Shown: positions 36,706-48,647, numbered from the stretch's first letter. The stretch is DNA of 64,000 nt from Acidimicrobiaceae bacterium (GCA_003133665.1 PKYK01000023.1:1-64000), one strand, 5' to 3'. Notes: a model not told the origin generated them from the letters alone. Program-made: numbers and translations.

Positions 36706-37455
36706 ATGTTCGCCGAACCTTCCGACTGGGTGGACATTCACCGCTCCCAGCTCTCGGTGCCTGACAATCTGGCCGTAGAGATTGAGAGGCTGATCCTCTC
36801 TGGACTATTGCCAGTGGGAGGGCGGATCCCCCCGGAACGCGAACTTGCAGAACTGTGGGGCCTATCTCGGTCTTCGGTCAGAGACGCGCTCAAGCAACTC
36901 GCGCTTCGGGGTCTCATCGAACGACGGCCCGGGCGAGGAACAATCGTCGTCGAGAAAGTCAACCAACTTGGTGGCACGCTCATGGATCTCCTCAACGACG
37001 GCCAGCACGAACTTCTACAGGTCATGGAGGTCAGAACGGTCATCGAACCCTCGGTGGCCGCCAGGGCGGCCCTGCGGGCCCGGCCCGTCGACCTCGAAGA
37101 ACTCGCTCAACTCCTACGTGAGATGTCCGAGAAGGTGACCGTCAAGCGTTTTGCCCAGCTTGATCGAACCTTCCACCTCTCGATTGCCCGTGCAACGGGT
37201 AATCCACTGCTGTTGTCACTTCTGGAACGCGTCGGAGAGATCGTCGACCAGTCACCGCACGAGTTGCTCCAGAGTCGCAGTGAACACCTCACGACTCTCA
37301 GCGAACACGCCGCAATCTTCCAGGCGCTGTGTGACAAGGATCCCGAGGCCGCAGAGGCCGCGGCGCTGGCCCACCTGGAGTCCGTCCAGCAGCAAATCCT
37401 CAGCGGAGCGAAGACTCGTTTGCCAAGTCCTCGTCGAAGGTCGACCAAACGCTAG
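36706..37455 (+). CDS. GntR/FadR-family transcriptional regulator
   Basis: A 249-residue regulator. The N-terminal winged helix (VEIERLILSGLLPVGGRIPPERELAELWGLSRSSVRDALKQLALRGLIERRPGRGTIV) is the GntR signature, followed by an all-helical FadR/FCD effector domain with RTFHLSIARATGN and a C-terminal H near LSEHAAIFQAL that typically binds a metal. Divergent from the importer, it is probably its repressor, responding to the transported amino acid or a related acid. ATG at 36706 follows AAAGG. Confidence 0.9.
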   Translation: MFAEPSDWVDIHRSQLSVPDNLAVEIERLILSGLLPVGGRIPPERELAELWGLSRSSVRDALKQLALRGLIERRPGRGTIVVEKVNQLGGTLMDLLNDGQHELLQVMEVRTVIEPSVAARAALRARPVDLEELAQLLREMSEKVTVKRFAQLDRTFHLSIARATGNPLLLSLLERVGEIVDQSPHELLQSRSEHLTTLSEHAAIFQALCDKDPEAAEAAALAHLESVQQQILSGAKTRLPSPRRRSTKR

Positions 37456-37894
37456 AGCCACAATTGTCAGCCACGTCGATTGCCGTTCCGTTTCACGACG
37501 GTGATTTCCTAATCCTTGTTCGCAAGTATCGAGCACAGTTTGAGATCGACACCCGGAGGGACTGCCGAAGATCGAACCGCTTGAGGCAGAATTCAAGGCA
37601 ATCCGATGAACTACTCTTGAGGGTCCGGGGATTGAGCATTTCTCAATGCAAATCTCCATCCACCGGGCCGCTGGCGGATGGAGAAATGGCTCGCCGCTTG
37701 GGCTTCACGAGCACCCATGGAACGTGATCCCACGGAATCTGGAACGGATTCTGGCAATGTGGCGCTTCACATGAATTTCGACCCAACTACTAAGGCGAAT
37801 GGGTCCCTTCGACGTTGACTCAGAATTCCAGGAAACCGGGGGCATACCATTCGAGTTTGAGTAACCCGGTGGGCCTGACGGCAACTTTCCCCTT
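37456..37894. other. Gene-free stretch with repeat B
   Basis: Apart from repeat copy B (37597-37754) I see no gene. The flanks are lower in GC than the neighbouring genes and hold no convincing reading frame or terminator. Confidence 0.6.
37597..37754 (+). repeat. Repeat copy B, with the 76-base direct repeat shared with tRNA-Lys
   Basis: Bases 37597-37672 match 60933-61008 with one mismatch (37620 A against 60956 T) and end with the first eight bases of the tRNA-Lys gene. Bases 37631-37754 match copy A. A nine-base stem TCTCCATCC/GGATGGAGA encloses a 14-base loop (37653-37684), and GAATCTG-GAA-CGGATTC forms a second hairpin (37736-37752). Read as the left attachment-like border of the 23.3-kb island. 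Confidence 0.85.
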
Positions 37895-39001
37895 CTAAGC
37901 CACGTCGGTGAGGCCGGTCAGGCCAAACGAGTCCACGAAGATCCGCTCGACGGATACTCCCCGACGGTGCAGGGCTGCGGTGCTCGTCGTAATAGACTCT
38001 CGGGGGCCCGCGACGTACGCGTCGTAGCCCGAAAGGTCGATCTCGCTTGCGTCGATGGCGTCGGCGACGAAGCCGGTCGCCGTCGTAGCCCGCGTCGGAA
38101 CGTTGACCCCGGGCGGCCACGACGTGGCGGCGAGCAGGCAATCAAAGTTCGGCGAGCGCTCGAGCCAGGTGCCGATGACGTCGAGCTCGTAGAAGTCTGT
38201 GGCATTGGTCACGCCCCAGGCGAGCAGCATGCGGCGATCGGGGAAGCCGTCGAGTTGCTGTTCGACGAGCGCCTTGATCGGGGCGAAGCCCGTTCCGCCG
38301 GCGACCAGTGCGATCGGGCGCTCGGCCGGGGAACGCATGGTGAACGCACCGGCCGGACCGCGTCCGGTCACGATGTCGCCGACCTGGGCGCTCTCAAAGA
38401 TCCAACTCGACAACCTGCCGCCGTCGACTCGGCGAATCTGCAACTCCACGGAACTGTCCGACCGTGGGGCGTTGGCGACCGAGTACGCCCGGGCGAGCCA
38501 TGACGTACCGGGCACCTGCACTTCGAGGTACTGACCCGGTATGAACTGGCAGAGGCAGTCTTCAGCCCGGTGGGGAGCGAGGGTCACCAGCCGTGTCGTC
38601 GGTGTGGCGTCGACGATGCTGGTCACCTCGAGTTCCACGACGCGGTCGGGATGGGGCAGCAGGTCAGGGACCTGCAGTTGCTCGCGACGAGTCGTGAGAT
38701 CATCCTCGATGGCGTGATGCACCAGCACTCGCTTTTCGAGATCGAGCACATCCTGCAATGGGGGGAATCCGATGGCGTTCGTCGGACAGGTGTTGGCGCA
38801 GGTGGTGCAACCGACCATGCAGTTGATCGGGTCGAACACCACCGCCTTCATCTGCTCGTAGTCGAAGCGGTAGACGAGACGACTGCAGCCGGTGACGCAC
38901 GTCCCACAGCCAATGCAGGCCTCCACGTTCACACGAGGATGCCAGTCAATCTCCTCACGGGGCACCCCGTGCCACGGGGTCATGAATTTCGGGTTAGGCA
39001 T
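37895..39001 (-). CDS. Ferredoxin / FAD-NAD(P)H oxidoreductase fusion
   Basis: A 368-residue electron-transfer protein. The N-terminus binds two [4Fe-4S] clusters (CIGCGTCVTGC and CMVGCTTCANTCP). The rest is a ferredoxin-NADP-reductase-type module: RAYSVANAP binds FAD, VAGGTGFAPIKALVEQQ binds the nicotinamide nucleotide, and YVAGPRESI ends the domain. The ATG at 39001 has AGAGG six bases upstream. It lies 57 bases after the ChrA-like gene and may be co-transcribed. Its partner is unknown; a reductase for an oxygenase or for metal reduction are options. Confidence 0.85.
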   Translation of the reverse strand: MPNPKFMTPWHGVPREEIDWHPRVNVEACIGCGTCVTGCSRLVYRFDYEQMKAVVFDPINCMVGCTTCANTCPTNAIGFPPLQDVLDLEKRVLVHHAIEDDLTTRREQLQVPDLLPHPDRVVELEVTSIVDATPTTRLVTLAPHRAEDCLCQFIPGQYLEVQVPGTSWLARAYSVANAPRSDSSVELQIRRVDGGRLSSWIFESAQVGDIVTGRGPAGAFTMRSPAERPIALVAGGTGFAPIKALVEQQLDGFPDRRMLLAWGVTNATDFYELDVIGTWLERSPNFDCLLAATSWPPGVNVPTRATTATGFVADAIDASEIDLSGYDAYVAGPRESITTSTAALHRRGVSVERIFVDSFGLTGLTDVA

Positions 39002-39058
39002 ATGAAGCCTCTCTTCATCACGAACTTCACTTGTTGACAACCAATCTCTCTGACGAGC

Positions 39059-40351
39059 TCATGTCGCACCACCCGCCGCGAGATACACGCCCCAGACGAT
39101 GAGCCCGGCGGCGAAGACCACGATCGTGCTCCACTTCAATGTCCGCACGGCGACGAAGGCGGCCGCCGCGAGCACGATCGCCGCCGACACGGGCAACACC
39201 GGACGGGCCAGCACCAGCACCATGTACGCGAGCAGGCCGGTGAAGGCCGCCATCACCCCCTTGATCGCCCCACGCACGAATCGGAGTCGGCGCACCAGCG
39301 GATAGATCTCAGCGACGACCATCGTCATCGCGACACTGGGGGCGTAGATCGCCACGCCCGCGGCGATGCCGCCCCACCAACCCGACGCGGCGAAACCAAC
39401 GAAAGCGGCGGTACTAAGGAATGGTCCGGGGGTCACCTGCCCGAAGCCAACTCCCGCACTGAACTGCGAAACGGTCAACCAGTGGTGCGCCACCGAGTCC
39501 TGCTGGAGAATCGGCATGATGGCCGTCCCGTTACCGAACGCGACCGCCCCGATCTTGGACATATCGGCCGTCACCGCAGCGAGAGCACCGCTCTCGAACG
39601 CCGCGATCATCGCTATGGCGAGCACGATCAGCCCAGGCACCGAAGCCCAAGCCAGGCGTCGCCACGAGAACCGCCAGGCAGCGTCGAGTTCGGCGGCGCT
39701 CGTGTCAACCGGATTGGGCGAAACCGACACCTTTGACTCGAGTGAGCCAATGGAGGCCGGGGTCGGTTGACGCCAGGCGAGAGCGCCAACTGCGAAGCCG
39801 CCGAGCACGGCCCACAGCACGTTCGCGCCAGCGACCGCGAGCGCGAAGGCCCCGATGGCCACGATCGATGCGATCGCGTCGCGCGCGTGTTGAGACCCGA
39901 AATCGGCCGCCACGTTGATGAGCACGCCGACGACGAGGGCGTCGAGGCCCACCAATAGATTGCGCACTTCTGGGTGAGCCCCGTAGGTGAAGTACGCCCA
40001 CGACAGTCCGAGGAGCAGGACAAGAGATGGTGTTACGAATCCCGCGACGGCGGCGAGCGCCCCACGGACGCGCCGCATCCGATAGCCAATGTAGGCCACG
40101 AGGTCGACCATGAGCGCCCCGGGATAGAGCTGAACGAGGCCGAACCCCTCGTCGATCTCTTCGCGGGACAGCCAACCCCGTTTCACCGGGATAGACCGAA
40201 TCGACTGCATGATTGCCATGCCGAAGGCCGAAGCACCGATCACGAGGAACGTGACGAATAGTTCAGCCGTGGTAGGCCCGGCCACGATGCCTACCGGGGA
40301 AACCGCCGCCGATCCCGACCCACCTCTGGCGACCCTGGCGTCGTCACTCAT
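39059..40351 (-). CDS. ChrA-like chromate transporter family protein
   Basis: A 430-residue membrane protein built from two homologous halves, as in long-chain CHR proteins. The first half has FVTFLVIGASAFGMAIMQSI and GFGLVQLYPGALMVDLVAYIGYRMR; the second has GAVAFGNGTAIMPILQQDSV and QFSAGVGFGQVTPGPFLSTAAFVGF. The usual GGP and LPGP motifs are partly changed (LYPGA in half one), so chromate efflux is likely but not certain. Confidence 0.82.
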   Translation of the reverse strand: MSDDARVARGGSGSAAVSPVGIVAGPTTAELFVTFLVIGASAFGMAIMQSIRSIPVKRGWLSREEIDEGFGLVQLYPGALMVDLVAYIGYRMRRVRGALAAVAGFVTPSLVLLLGLSWAYFTYGAHPEVRNLLVGLDALVVGVLINVAADFGSQHARDAIASIVAIGAFALAVAGANVLWAVLGGFAVGALAWRQPTPASIGSLESKVSVSPNPVDTSAAELDAAWRFSWRRLAWASVPGLIVLAIAMIAAFESGALAAVTADMSKIGAVAFGNGTAIMPILQQDSVAHHWLTVSQFSAGVGFGQVTPGPFLSTAAFVGFAASGWWGGIAAGVAIYAPSVAMTMVVAEIYPLVRRLRFVRGAIKGVMAAFTGLLAYMVLVLARPVLPVSAAIVLAAAAFVAVRTLKWSTIVVFAAGLIVWGVYLAAGGAT

Positions 40352-41495
40352 GGCGGCGACCCAGCGCGCGAGCGAGAAGATACCCCACCGCGGCGCCCAC
40401 TGGTCCGCAGGGTGTAAGGACCCGCTCCACTCGGGGTATTTAATCGCCCATCGTCGATGAACTTCGGAGTCACGCTACGAGTCTCGTGGCTCGATCCCCC
40501 TCTGGCTAGGGTCGTTGGTCCTTTTAGTTTCAAAGGAGCATCCAGTCCCAGTAGGTCATCAATACATTGATTGGACTCACCGTCGCACTTGACCGTGACT
40601 TGGTGGCGGCAGTCTGTTGACGGTGTAGCCCACTGGACCGCCCATGTTGGTCGAACCAGCTCGCTGCGCCATGGGCGCCAACGGGACGAACAGGTGGCGC
40701 GTCACAGCCTAGAGCCGCGTGAAGAACCTTCTTCATCCGGACGGGGAGCCGACGAGCAGGGCTTCGCCGGCGAGTGTCAATTGCTACCGGTCCCGTACTT
40801 TCCTCGAGCAATCGTGAATCGCGATACCTGCGGCATCGCCACGATCGTGGCCGCTCGAGCGCCGGGACGGTTCCTCGCCGAAAGAGCGAGTGACTCGATT
40901 CTCGCCGCGGTCTACGCCACGGATGTCGACGTCATCGTTGAGCAACTTGCCAGTGCGTGGACGTCGTATCTCACGATGTCCGAAGCCACCACGCTCACCG
41001 CACACTTGTTCACTCGTGACGTCACCTTGCTGTCGTGTTGTGCCTCTCAGAGAAGGGGGCTGCTGAAGAATTGCTTGTCATCTAACTCGTGAGGATTCAC
41101 CTCACAGAAGGATGATGATTATGACTCGGGCCTACCCACCCGAGTTTCGAGATGACGTGGTTCGCGTCGCTCGAAAACATGAGGCACCGATCTACCCGAG
41201 CGGGACGGGGCGGACGTTGGCGGTTCCGCGGAAATTCGTCAATGAGGCGATTGTCGGACATGAGGTGCCCGAATCGAGGCCCGAATGTCCCACCAAGAAG
41301 CCAACCATTGAAGGGCCGGTGTCTCATAGGAACTCATTTCGAGGGAACTGGCTAGTTTGATGGCATCCTCGACTCGATGGCGGTCGTCTCGTATTCAGTT
41401 AGCGCCCTCGTGCCAATTTCCGTTCAACCCGCGTCGACTCCCAGCACGGAGCGCATTCGGATGATTTGAATGTAGGTTCAAGCCAGGAGGTGACA
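40352..41495. other. Gene-poor stretch between chrA-like gene and V-ATPase operon
   Basis: About 1.1 kb. A frame at 40571-41092 (+) is open for 173 codons from a TTG, but lacks a ribosome site and a recognisable domain, so I do not call it a gene. The only recognisable item is an IS3 remnant near 41121-41190. A small hairpin (GTGAGG-ATTCA-CCTCAC) lies just before it, near 41088-41104. The stretch looks like decayed DNA. Confidence 0.5.
41121..41190 (+). pseudogene. IS3-family transposase OrfA remnant
   Basis: MTRAYPPEFRDDVVRVARKHEA matches the usual N-terminus of actinobacterial IS3-type OrfA proteins (AYPxEFRDDVVRVAR). The helix-turn-helix core and everything after it are missing or scrambled, and no OrfB is present. 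It is evidence of past transposition at the left part of the island. Confidence 0.5.
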
Positions 41496-41939
41496 GTGGC
41501 AACAACGCGCAATCTGCTCAGTCGCTTCCGCCTGATGGCCGTGCCCGGCGCTGCGGGGATCGCCGGCGTGCCCGTGGACCGCGAAGCCGCCCTGCGCGAG
41601 GAGTTGGCGCCGGTCTTCGCAGTGCTGCGCGAAGCCGATCACGACGCGAGCGACACCGTGGCGCGGGCTCGGGCCGAAGGCGAGGCTCGACGCGCCCGGA
41701 CGAATCAGGACGCTCGTCGGATCCTCGATGAGGCGCGCGAAGCAGCGCCCGCGGCGCGCGAAGCAGCCGCGGCGGCCGAGACGGCGTCAGCCGAGTCCGA
41801 CGCTGCCATGCTCCGCGAAGCCGCCCACGAAGAAGCCGGGAGAATCAGGCGCGACGCAACTGGGCGAATCCCGACCGTGGTGGATGAACTCGTCAGACGG
41901 GTGATATCGGCCGGCAGTTCATCGGGAACGCTGCCATGA
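41496..41939 (+). CDS. V/A-type ATPase stalk subunit G/H-like protein
   Basis: A 147-residue, Ala/Glu/Arg-rich coiled coil (about residues 30-130) in the position of the peripheral-stalk subunit of bacterial V/A-ATPases (Thermus AtpG). GGAGG sits five bases before the GTG. The stalk pairs with subunit E to hold the A3B3 head still. Low complexity means the call rests mostly on operon position. Confidence 0.72.
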   Translation: MATTRNLLSRFRLMAVPGAAGIAGVPVDREAALREELAPVFAVLREADHDASDTVARARAEGEARRARTNQDARRILDEAREAAPAAREAAAAAETASAESDAAMLREAAHEEAGRIRRDATGRIPTVVDELVRRVISAGSSSGTLP

Positions 41940-42845
41940 GCGCTGGCTGGGTCGCCGCGCAAGTGCGCAGCCGGGGCCTCGTCGCCCATTGCATCGGCGC
42001 CGCCGGGGCGCGCGAAGTCGCCAATGCGGGCTCGCTCGATGGGGCACTCGCCTTCCTCGCTACCACCGGTTACGGCGATCGACTCCACCCGGGATTGGAT
42101 CTTGCCGCCAGTGAGCGAGCGGTCTTCGCTACCGTGCTCTGGTACCTTCGCGTCCTGGCCGGCTGGAGCCCCCCACTCGGGGCTTCGCGCCTGCACGTCC
42201 TCGCGGGCACTTTCGAACTGGCGAACCTTCGCGCCGAACTCGCCCGTCTCGAGGGCCGCGACGCACCAGAGCCCTACGAGTTGGGCTCGCTTGGAAGCGT
42301 GGCGCGCCACCGTGCACCGTCGAGCTCGGGCGAGTTGCGCGAGGCGCTGAAGCGCACCCCCTGGGGCGATCCCGGTACCGCCGATGCCGGCGAACAGAGC
42401 GTCGCGCTGCAGTTCTCGCTCATTCGTCGGATCGTCGAGAACGTGCCCGAGGCCCGCGGGTGGGCCGAGACCTACGCCGCGCTCGCCATGGCCAGGGTCG
42501 TCATGGCGAATGTGTCAATCGAACCAGATTCGGTGGCGGGCACGAACGTCCGGGCGGTCCTCGGTTCGCGAGCGCTCGCTGCCAAATCTCTCGCCGACCT
42601 CGCGCGGGCGTTGCCCTCTGACGTCAGCCCGGCCCTCGACGGCGTCACGGGACCGCTGGACCTTTGGGCCGGCGAGGCTCGCTGGTGGGGTCGGCTGTGG
42701 TGCGAGGCGCTGGAAAAGGTCCGGCGGGGACGTGCCGAACCGGCAACGGTCGTCGCCGCCGTCGCCGCCCAGGGGGCGGACGCGTGGCGCGCGCGCGTGG
42801 CCCTGGAAGTCGCAGCCCGCGGCGGCCAGGGGATCGAGGTGCTCG

Positions 42846-42859
<14 letters not shown>
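41936..42859 (+). CDS. V/A-type ATPase subunit C-like protein
   Basis: A 307-residue, mostly helical protein placed like the Thermus V-ATPase C subunit (AC39/d), the funnel between the rotor shaft and the membrane ring. Helical repeats such as YLRVLAGWSPP and AGTFELANLRAELARLEGR fit the family, but motif conservation is weak. It overlaps the preceding gene by four bases and the I-subunit gene by 14. Confidence 0.72.
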
Positions 42860-44899
<2,040 letters not shown>

Positions 44900-44903
<4 letters not shown>

Positions 44904-45454
44904 CGACCGAGCCGACCACGCCGGGCAACGGGCGAACGAAGACGGCAGGAGACGACGATGTGCGTCCGGTGATCGACGCCTTCGCGAGCGAGGCGCAGCG
45001 CCACGCCGAGCGAATCCTCGCCGACGCCGACGCCAACGCCGACACGGTGCTCGAGGAGGCCCGGCGCCAAGCTGAGAGACTCCTCGCGGCGAGTCGGGCC
45101 GATGGTGCGGCGGCGGCCCGACGCCTCGCGGCGGCCATCGTCGCCGACGCCCGGCGTGAAGCCCGAAGAGAGGTGCTGAGTGCGCAGCGTCTGGTCTACG
45201 AGGACGTACGCGCCCAGGCGAAAGCCCACCTCGACGCCCTCGCCCATTCGACCGAGGCCGCGTCGCTCGCCGAGCGCCTCGGCGTGGTCGCGCGTCGGCG
45301 ACTGGGCGACGACGCCGTGGTGGAGCCGCCCGAGGGCGGGGGGCTCGGCGTCGTCGCGCGACGCGGCGCGCGACGGCTCGACCTCAGCGCCAACGCGCTG
45401 CTCGAGCACCAGATCGCGTCCATGGGCAGTGAGATCACGGCGTTGTGGTCATGA
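44900..45454 (+). CDS. V/A-type ATPase subunit E
   Basis: A 184-residue peripheral-stalk subunit: a long N-terminal helix (residues 20-105, repeated A-x-R-x-L-A-A pattern), then a small C-terminal alpha/beta domain. GTG at 44900 overlaps the F stop, and its own stop overlaps the A-subunit ATG. It pairs with the 41496-41939 product in the stalk. Confidence 0.78.
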
Positions 45455-47184
45455 GTCACGCCACCGAAGCCGGTCGCGTGACGCGCGTGAATGGCCCGCT
45501 CGTGGAGGTGGCCGGTCTGCGCGGGGTGGCCGCCCTCGACCTGATCGAAGTCGGTCCCCAGGCGATCTCGGCCGAGGTGGTCTCAATACGAGACGACCTG
45601 CTCACCGCCGAAGCTTTCGAGTACACGGGGGGGCTGTGCGTCGGCGACACGGCCACCACGCTTGGTCGGCCGCTCTCCGCGCGCCTCGGCCCGGGTCTGC
45701 TCGGCGGCGTCTTCGACGGCCTCCTGCGGCCCCTCGACGATGGTCCGACCTGGCTCGATCCCGGGGCGCTCACCGACCGTCGGGCCGAGGCGAGATGGCC
45801 CTTTCGTCCGGCGCCCGTCGACCTCGGGACGCCACTCGCTGCGGGGGCCCTGCTCGGCACGGTGGCGACCGCCGGCGGCTTCATCCACCGAATTCTGGTC
45901 CCGCCTCGCGTGACGGGGCCTCTCGCCTGGCTTGCCGCTGCGGGCCCGATCGGCGAGGACGACGCCGTGGCCATCGTCGGCGACCACACAGTGAACCTGT
46001 ACGAGGAGTGGCCGGTGCGCCGCGCCCGCCCGGTGCTGGCTCGGCTCCGTCCCTACGCGCCCCTCGTCACCGGCCAACGGGTGGTCGACCTCTTGTTCCC
46101 CATCGCTCACGGTGCGACGGCAGCCGTGCCGGGGGGCTTCGGAACCGGTAAGACGATGCTACTCCAGCAGATCGTCAAGTGGGCCGACGTCGAGGTCGTG
46201 GTCTTCGTCGGCTGCGGCGAACGGGGCAACGAGCTCGCCGACGCCATGGCCGACCTCAGCGTCCTGCGTGACCCGACTTCGGGCGCCAGCCTGCGAGAGC
46301 GCACGGTGGTCATCGCCAACACCTCCAACATGCCGGTGATGGCGAGAGTGGCCAGCGTCTACACCGGCATGACGGTCGCCGAGTACTTCCGCGACATGGG
46401 CTATCGCGTGGTGGTCCTCGCCGACTCGACGTCGCGCTGGGCCGAGGCGCTGCGCGAGTTCTCCTCGCGCAGCGGAGAGCTGCCCGCCGAGGAGGGCTAC
46501 CCCGCCAGCCTGTCGTCCTCGCTGGCCGCCTTCTACGAGCGCGCCGCCCGGGTCACCACCCTGGGCGGAGCGGAGGGCTCCGTGACCTTGATCGGCGCGG
46601 TCTCGCCCGCCGGAGGCGACATGACCGAGCCCGTGACCGTCCAGACCGTGCGCTACGTGCGCTGCCTGTGGTCACTCGACCGCGACCTCGCGTACGCCCG
46701 CCACTACCCGGCGGTGAGCTGGCGCCACTCCTTCAGTTTCGATGGCGCCACCATCGCCAACTGGCACGCAACCGAAGGTCGGCTCGGCTGGGCGGAGGCC
46801 CGTGCCCGGGCGCTCTCGCTCCTGGCCGAAACCGACCGACTCTCGTCGATCGTCGAGCTCGTTGGACTGGGCGCGCTGCCCGCGCATGAGCGAATCGTGC
46901 TGTTGACGGGGCGGCTGCTGCGCGAGGGCGTCCTCCAGCAGAGCGCGATGAGTGAGAACGACGCCTACTGCAGTTCGGCCAAGCAGTCCGCGCTGCTCGA
47001 GATGGTGCTGGCCGTGCACGACCGGTGCCTCTCGCTCGTCGAGGGTGGCCTGCCCGCGTCAGCGGTGGAGGAGTTCGATCTCACCGCGGTCACCCGCGCG
47101 CGCGACGAGACCGGACCTGACGACGCCGACGGCGTGACCCGCGCTCGCGACGAGCTGCTGGCGCGAATCGCGGGTGAGCCGTGA
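45451..47184 (+). CDS. V/A-type ATPase catalytic subunit A
   Basis: A 577-residue catalytic subunit. The N-terminal beta barrel (GRVTRVNGPLVEVAGL) is followed by the bulge domain unique to V/A-type A subunits and by the P-loop GGFGTGKT at residues 228-235. VFVGCGERGNELADAM holds the catalytic Glu, and VLADSTSRWAEALREFSSRSGELPAEEGYPASLSSSLAAFYERA is canonical. The chain can bind and hydrolyse ATP. It may run either as an ATP-driven ion pump or as an ATP synthase. Confidence 0.96.
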   Translation: MSHATEAGRVTRVNGPLVEVAGLRGVAALDLIEVGPQAISAEVVSIRDDLLTAEAFEYTGGLCVGDTATTLGRPLSARLGPGLLGGVFDGLLRPLDDGPTWLDPGALTDRRAEARWPFRPAPVDLGTPLAAGALLGTVATAGGFIHRILVPPRVTGPLAWLAAAGPIGEDDAVAIVGDHTVNLYEEWPVRRARPVLARLRPYAPLVTGQRVVDLLFPIAHGATAAVPGGFGTGKTMLLQQIVKWADVEVVVFVGCGERGNELADAMADLSVLRDPTSGASLRERTVVIANTSNMPVMARVASVYTGMTVAEYFRDMGYRVVVLADSTSRWAEALREFSSRSGELPAEEGYPASLSSSLAAFYERAARVTTLGGAEGSVTLIGAVSPAGGDMTEPVTVQTVRYVRCLWSLDRDLAYARHYPAVSWRHSFSFDGATIANWHATEGRLGWAEARARALSLLAETDRLSSIVELVGLGALPAHERIVLLTGRLLREGVLQQSAMSENDAYCSSAKQSALLEMVLAVHDRCLSLVEGGLPASAVEEFDLTAVTRARDETGPDDADGVTRARDELLARIAGEP

Positions 47185-48647
47185 AGCCCGGACCCTCCGG
47201 TTCCCCGGCGCCACCCGAGCTGCTCGCACCCGTTGAGTTCTCCGGCGCGACCCAGGTCGGTGGCCCCCTGCTCGCGATCCGCGGCGTCGAGGGCGTGGGC
47301 TGGGACGAGATCGCCCTGGTGCGCCTGCCCTCGGGCGAGGTGCGTCACGGGCTCGTCCTTGAAGTCGATGGCGACGTCGCCATTATTGAAGTGCTCGAAG
47401 GCACGAGTGGCATTGACCCCGACCTCGTGGCCGTCGCCTTCGAGGGCCGACCCTTCGACATCCCGGTCGGGGACGGCTGGCTCGGCCGCATTTGGAACGG
47501 GATGGGCGAGCCCCTCGACGGCGGTCCGCCGATGCTCGCTCCGCGGCGCCGCGCGGTCAGCGGATCGCCACTCAACCCGAGTCGGCGCGACGTGCCCAGC
47601 GACCCGGTCTTCACCGGCGTTTCCGTGATCGATGCGCTGGCGACCCTCGTGCGGGGTCAGAAGCTCCCGATATTCTCCTCGGCGGGCCTCCCTCACCTCG
47701 ACCTCGCCGCCCAGATTGCGGCACAAGCCAGCGTCGCCGGCGAGAACTTCAAGGTTGTCGTCGTCGGGATGGGCCTGACGCACGCCGACGCGGCCACGAT
47801 GCGCGAGGTACTCGAGACGCGCGCCGCGTCGGGCGACCTCGTGCTCGTGCTCGACACCGCCGACGACCCAGTCGTCCAGCGCGTCCTCACGCCACGCGTG
47901 GCGCTCACCATCGCCGAGTACCTGGCCTTCGAGCGCGACCAACACGTGCTGGTCGTGATGGCCGACGTGACCAGCTACTGCGAAGCGGTGCGCGAGGTGT
48001 CGGCCGCGCGCGGCGAAGTCCCCGGGCGACGAGCCTACCCCGGTTACCTCTACAGCGACCTCGCCTCCCTCTACGAGCGCTGCGGGCGCATCCGCGGGCG
48101 ATCCGGCTCAGTCACTCTGATGCCAGTGCTCACCATGCCCGGGGGCGACGTCACGCATCCGGTCCCCGACCTGACCGGCTACATCACCGAGGGCCAGATC
48201 GTCCTGTCGGCTGACGTCCACGCCGACGGCATCTACCCACCCGTCGACGTGCTCTCGACGCTCTCACGACTCATGCGAAAGGGGGTGGGTGAAGGGCGCA
48301 CGCGCGCGGACCACATGGCCGTGGCCAATCAGATCATCGCCTCGCTCGCGCGAGCGCGCGTCGCGCGCGAACTGGCCGACCTGATCGGCGCGGAGGCCCT
48401 CACCGAGACCGACCGGCTCCACCTCGACTTCGAGGACGCCTTCTATCGAGACCTGGTCCACCAGTCCGCCGACGAGTCTCGCTCGATGGAGGACACCTTC
48501 GCGCGTGCCTGGGGCGTCATCTCGACCCTGCCCGAGCGCGAACTCACCATGATGCCCGCCGAGAGCATCGCCGCCCACTATCACGGCAGTCTGCGCGAGG
48601 GGAACGAACCTCCTCGCTCCGCGCCCGACAACAACGACCGTGGCTGA
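47181..48647 (+). CDS. V/A-type ATPase subunit B
   Basis: A 488-residue non-catalytic subunit. It lacks a P-loop; in its place is FSSAGLPHLDLAAQIAAQA, the B-subunit signature. VMADVTSYCEAVREVSAARGEVPGRRAYPGYLYSDLASLYERCGRIRGRSGSVT and ITEGQIVLSADVHADGIYPPVDVLSTLSRLMRKG are typical. The GTG overlaps the A stop. Confidence 0.96.
   Translation: MKPGPSGSPAPPELLAPVEFSGATQVGGPLLAIRGVEGVGWDEIALVRLPSGEVRHGLVLEVDGDVAIIEVLEGTSGIDPDLVAVAFEGRPFDIPVGDGWLGRIWNGMGEPLDGGPPMLAPRRRAVSGSPLNPSRRDVPSDPVFTGVSVIDALATLVRGQKLPIFSSAGLPHLDLAAQIAAQASVAGENFKVVVVGMGLTHADAATMREVLETRAASGDLVLVLDTADDPVVQRVLTPRVALTIAEYLAFERDQHVLVVMADVTSYCEAVREVSAARGEVPGRRAYPGYLYSDLASLYERCGRIRGRSGSVTLMPVLTMPGGDVTHPVPDLTGYITEGQIVLSADVHADGIYPPVDVLSTLSRLMRKGVGEGRTRADHMAVANQIIASLARARVARELADLIGAEALTETDRLHLDFEDAFYRDLVHQSADESRSMEDTFARAWGVISTLPERELTMMPAESIAAHYHGSLREGNEPPRSAPDNNDRG

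Noticed and set aside
32071-37754. CRISPR-like reading of the three repeats
   Set aside because: Only three copies, kilobases apart and with unequal divergence; no array or cas genes.
40571-41092. 173-codon plus-strand frame after the ChrA-like gene
   Set aside because: TTG start, no ribosome site and no recognisable domain; treated as decayed DNA.
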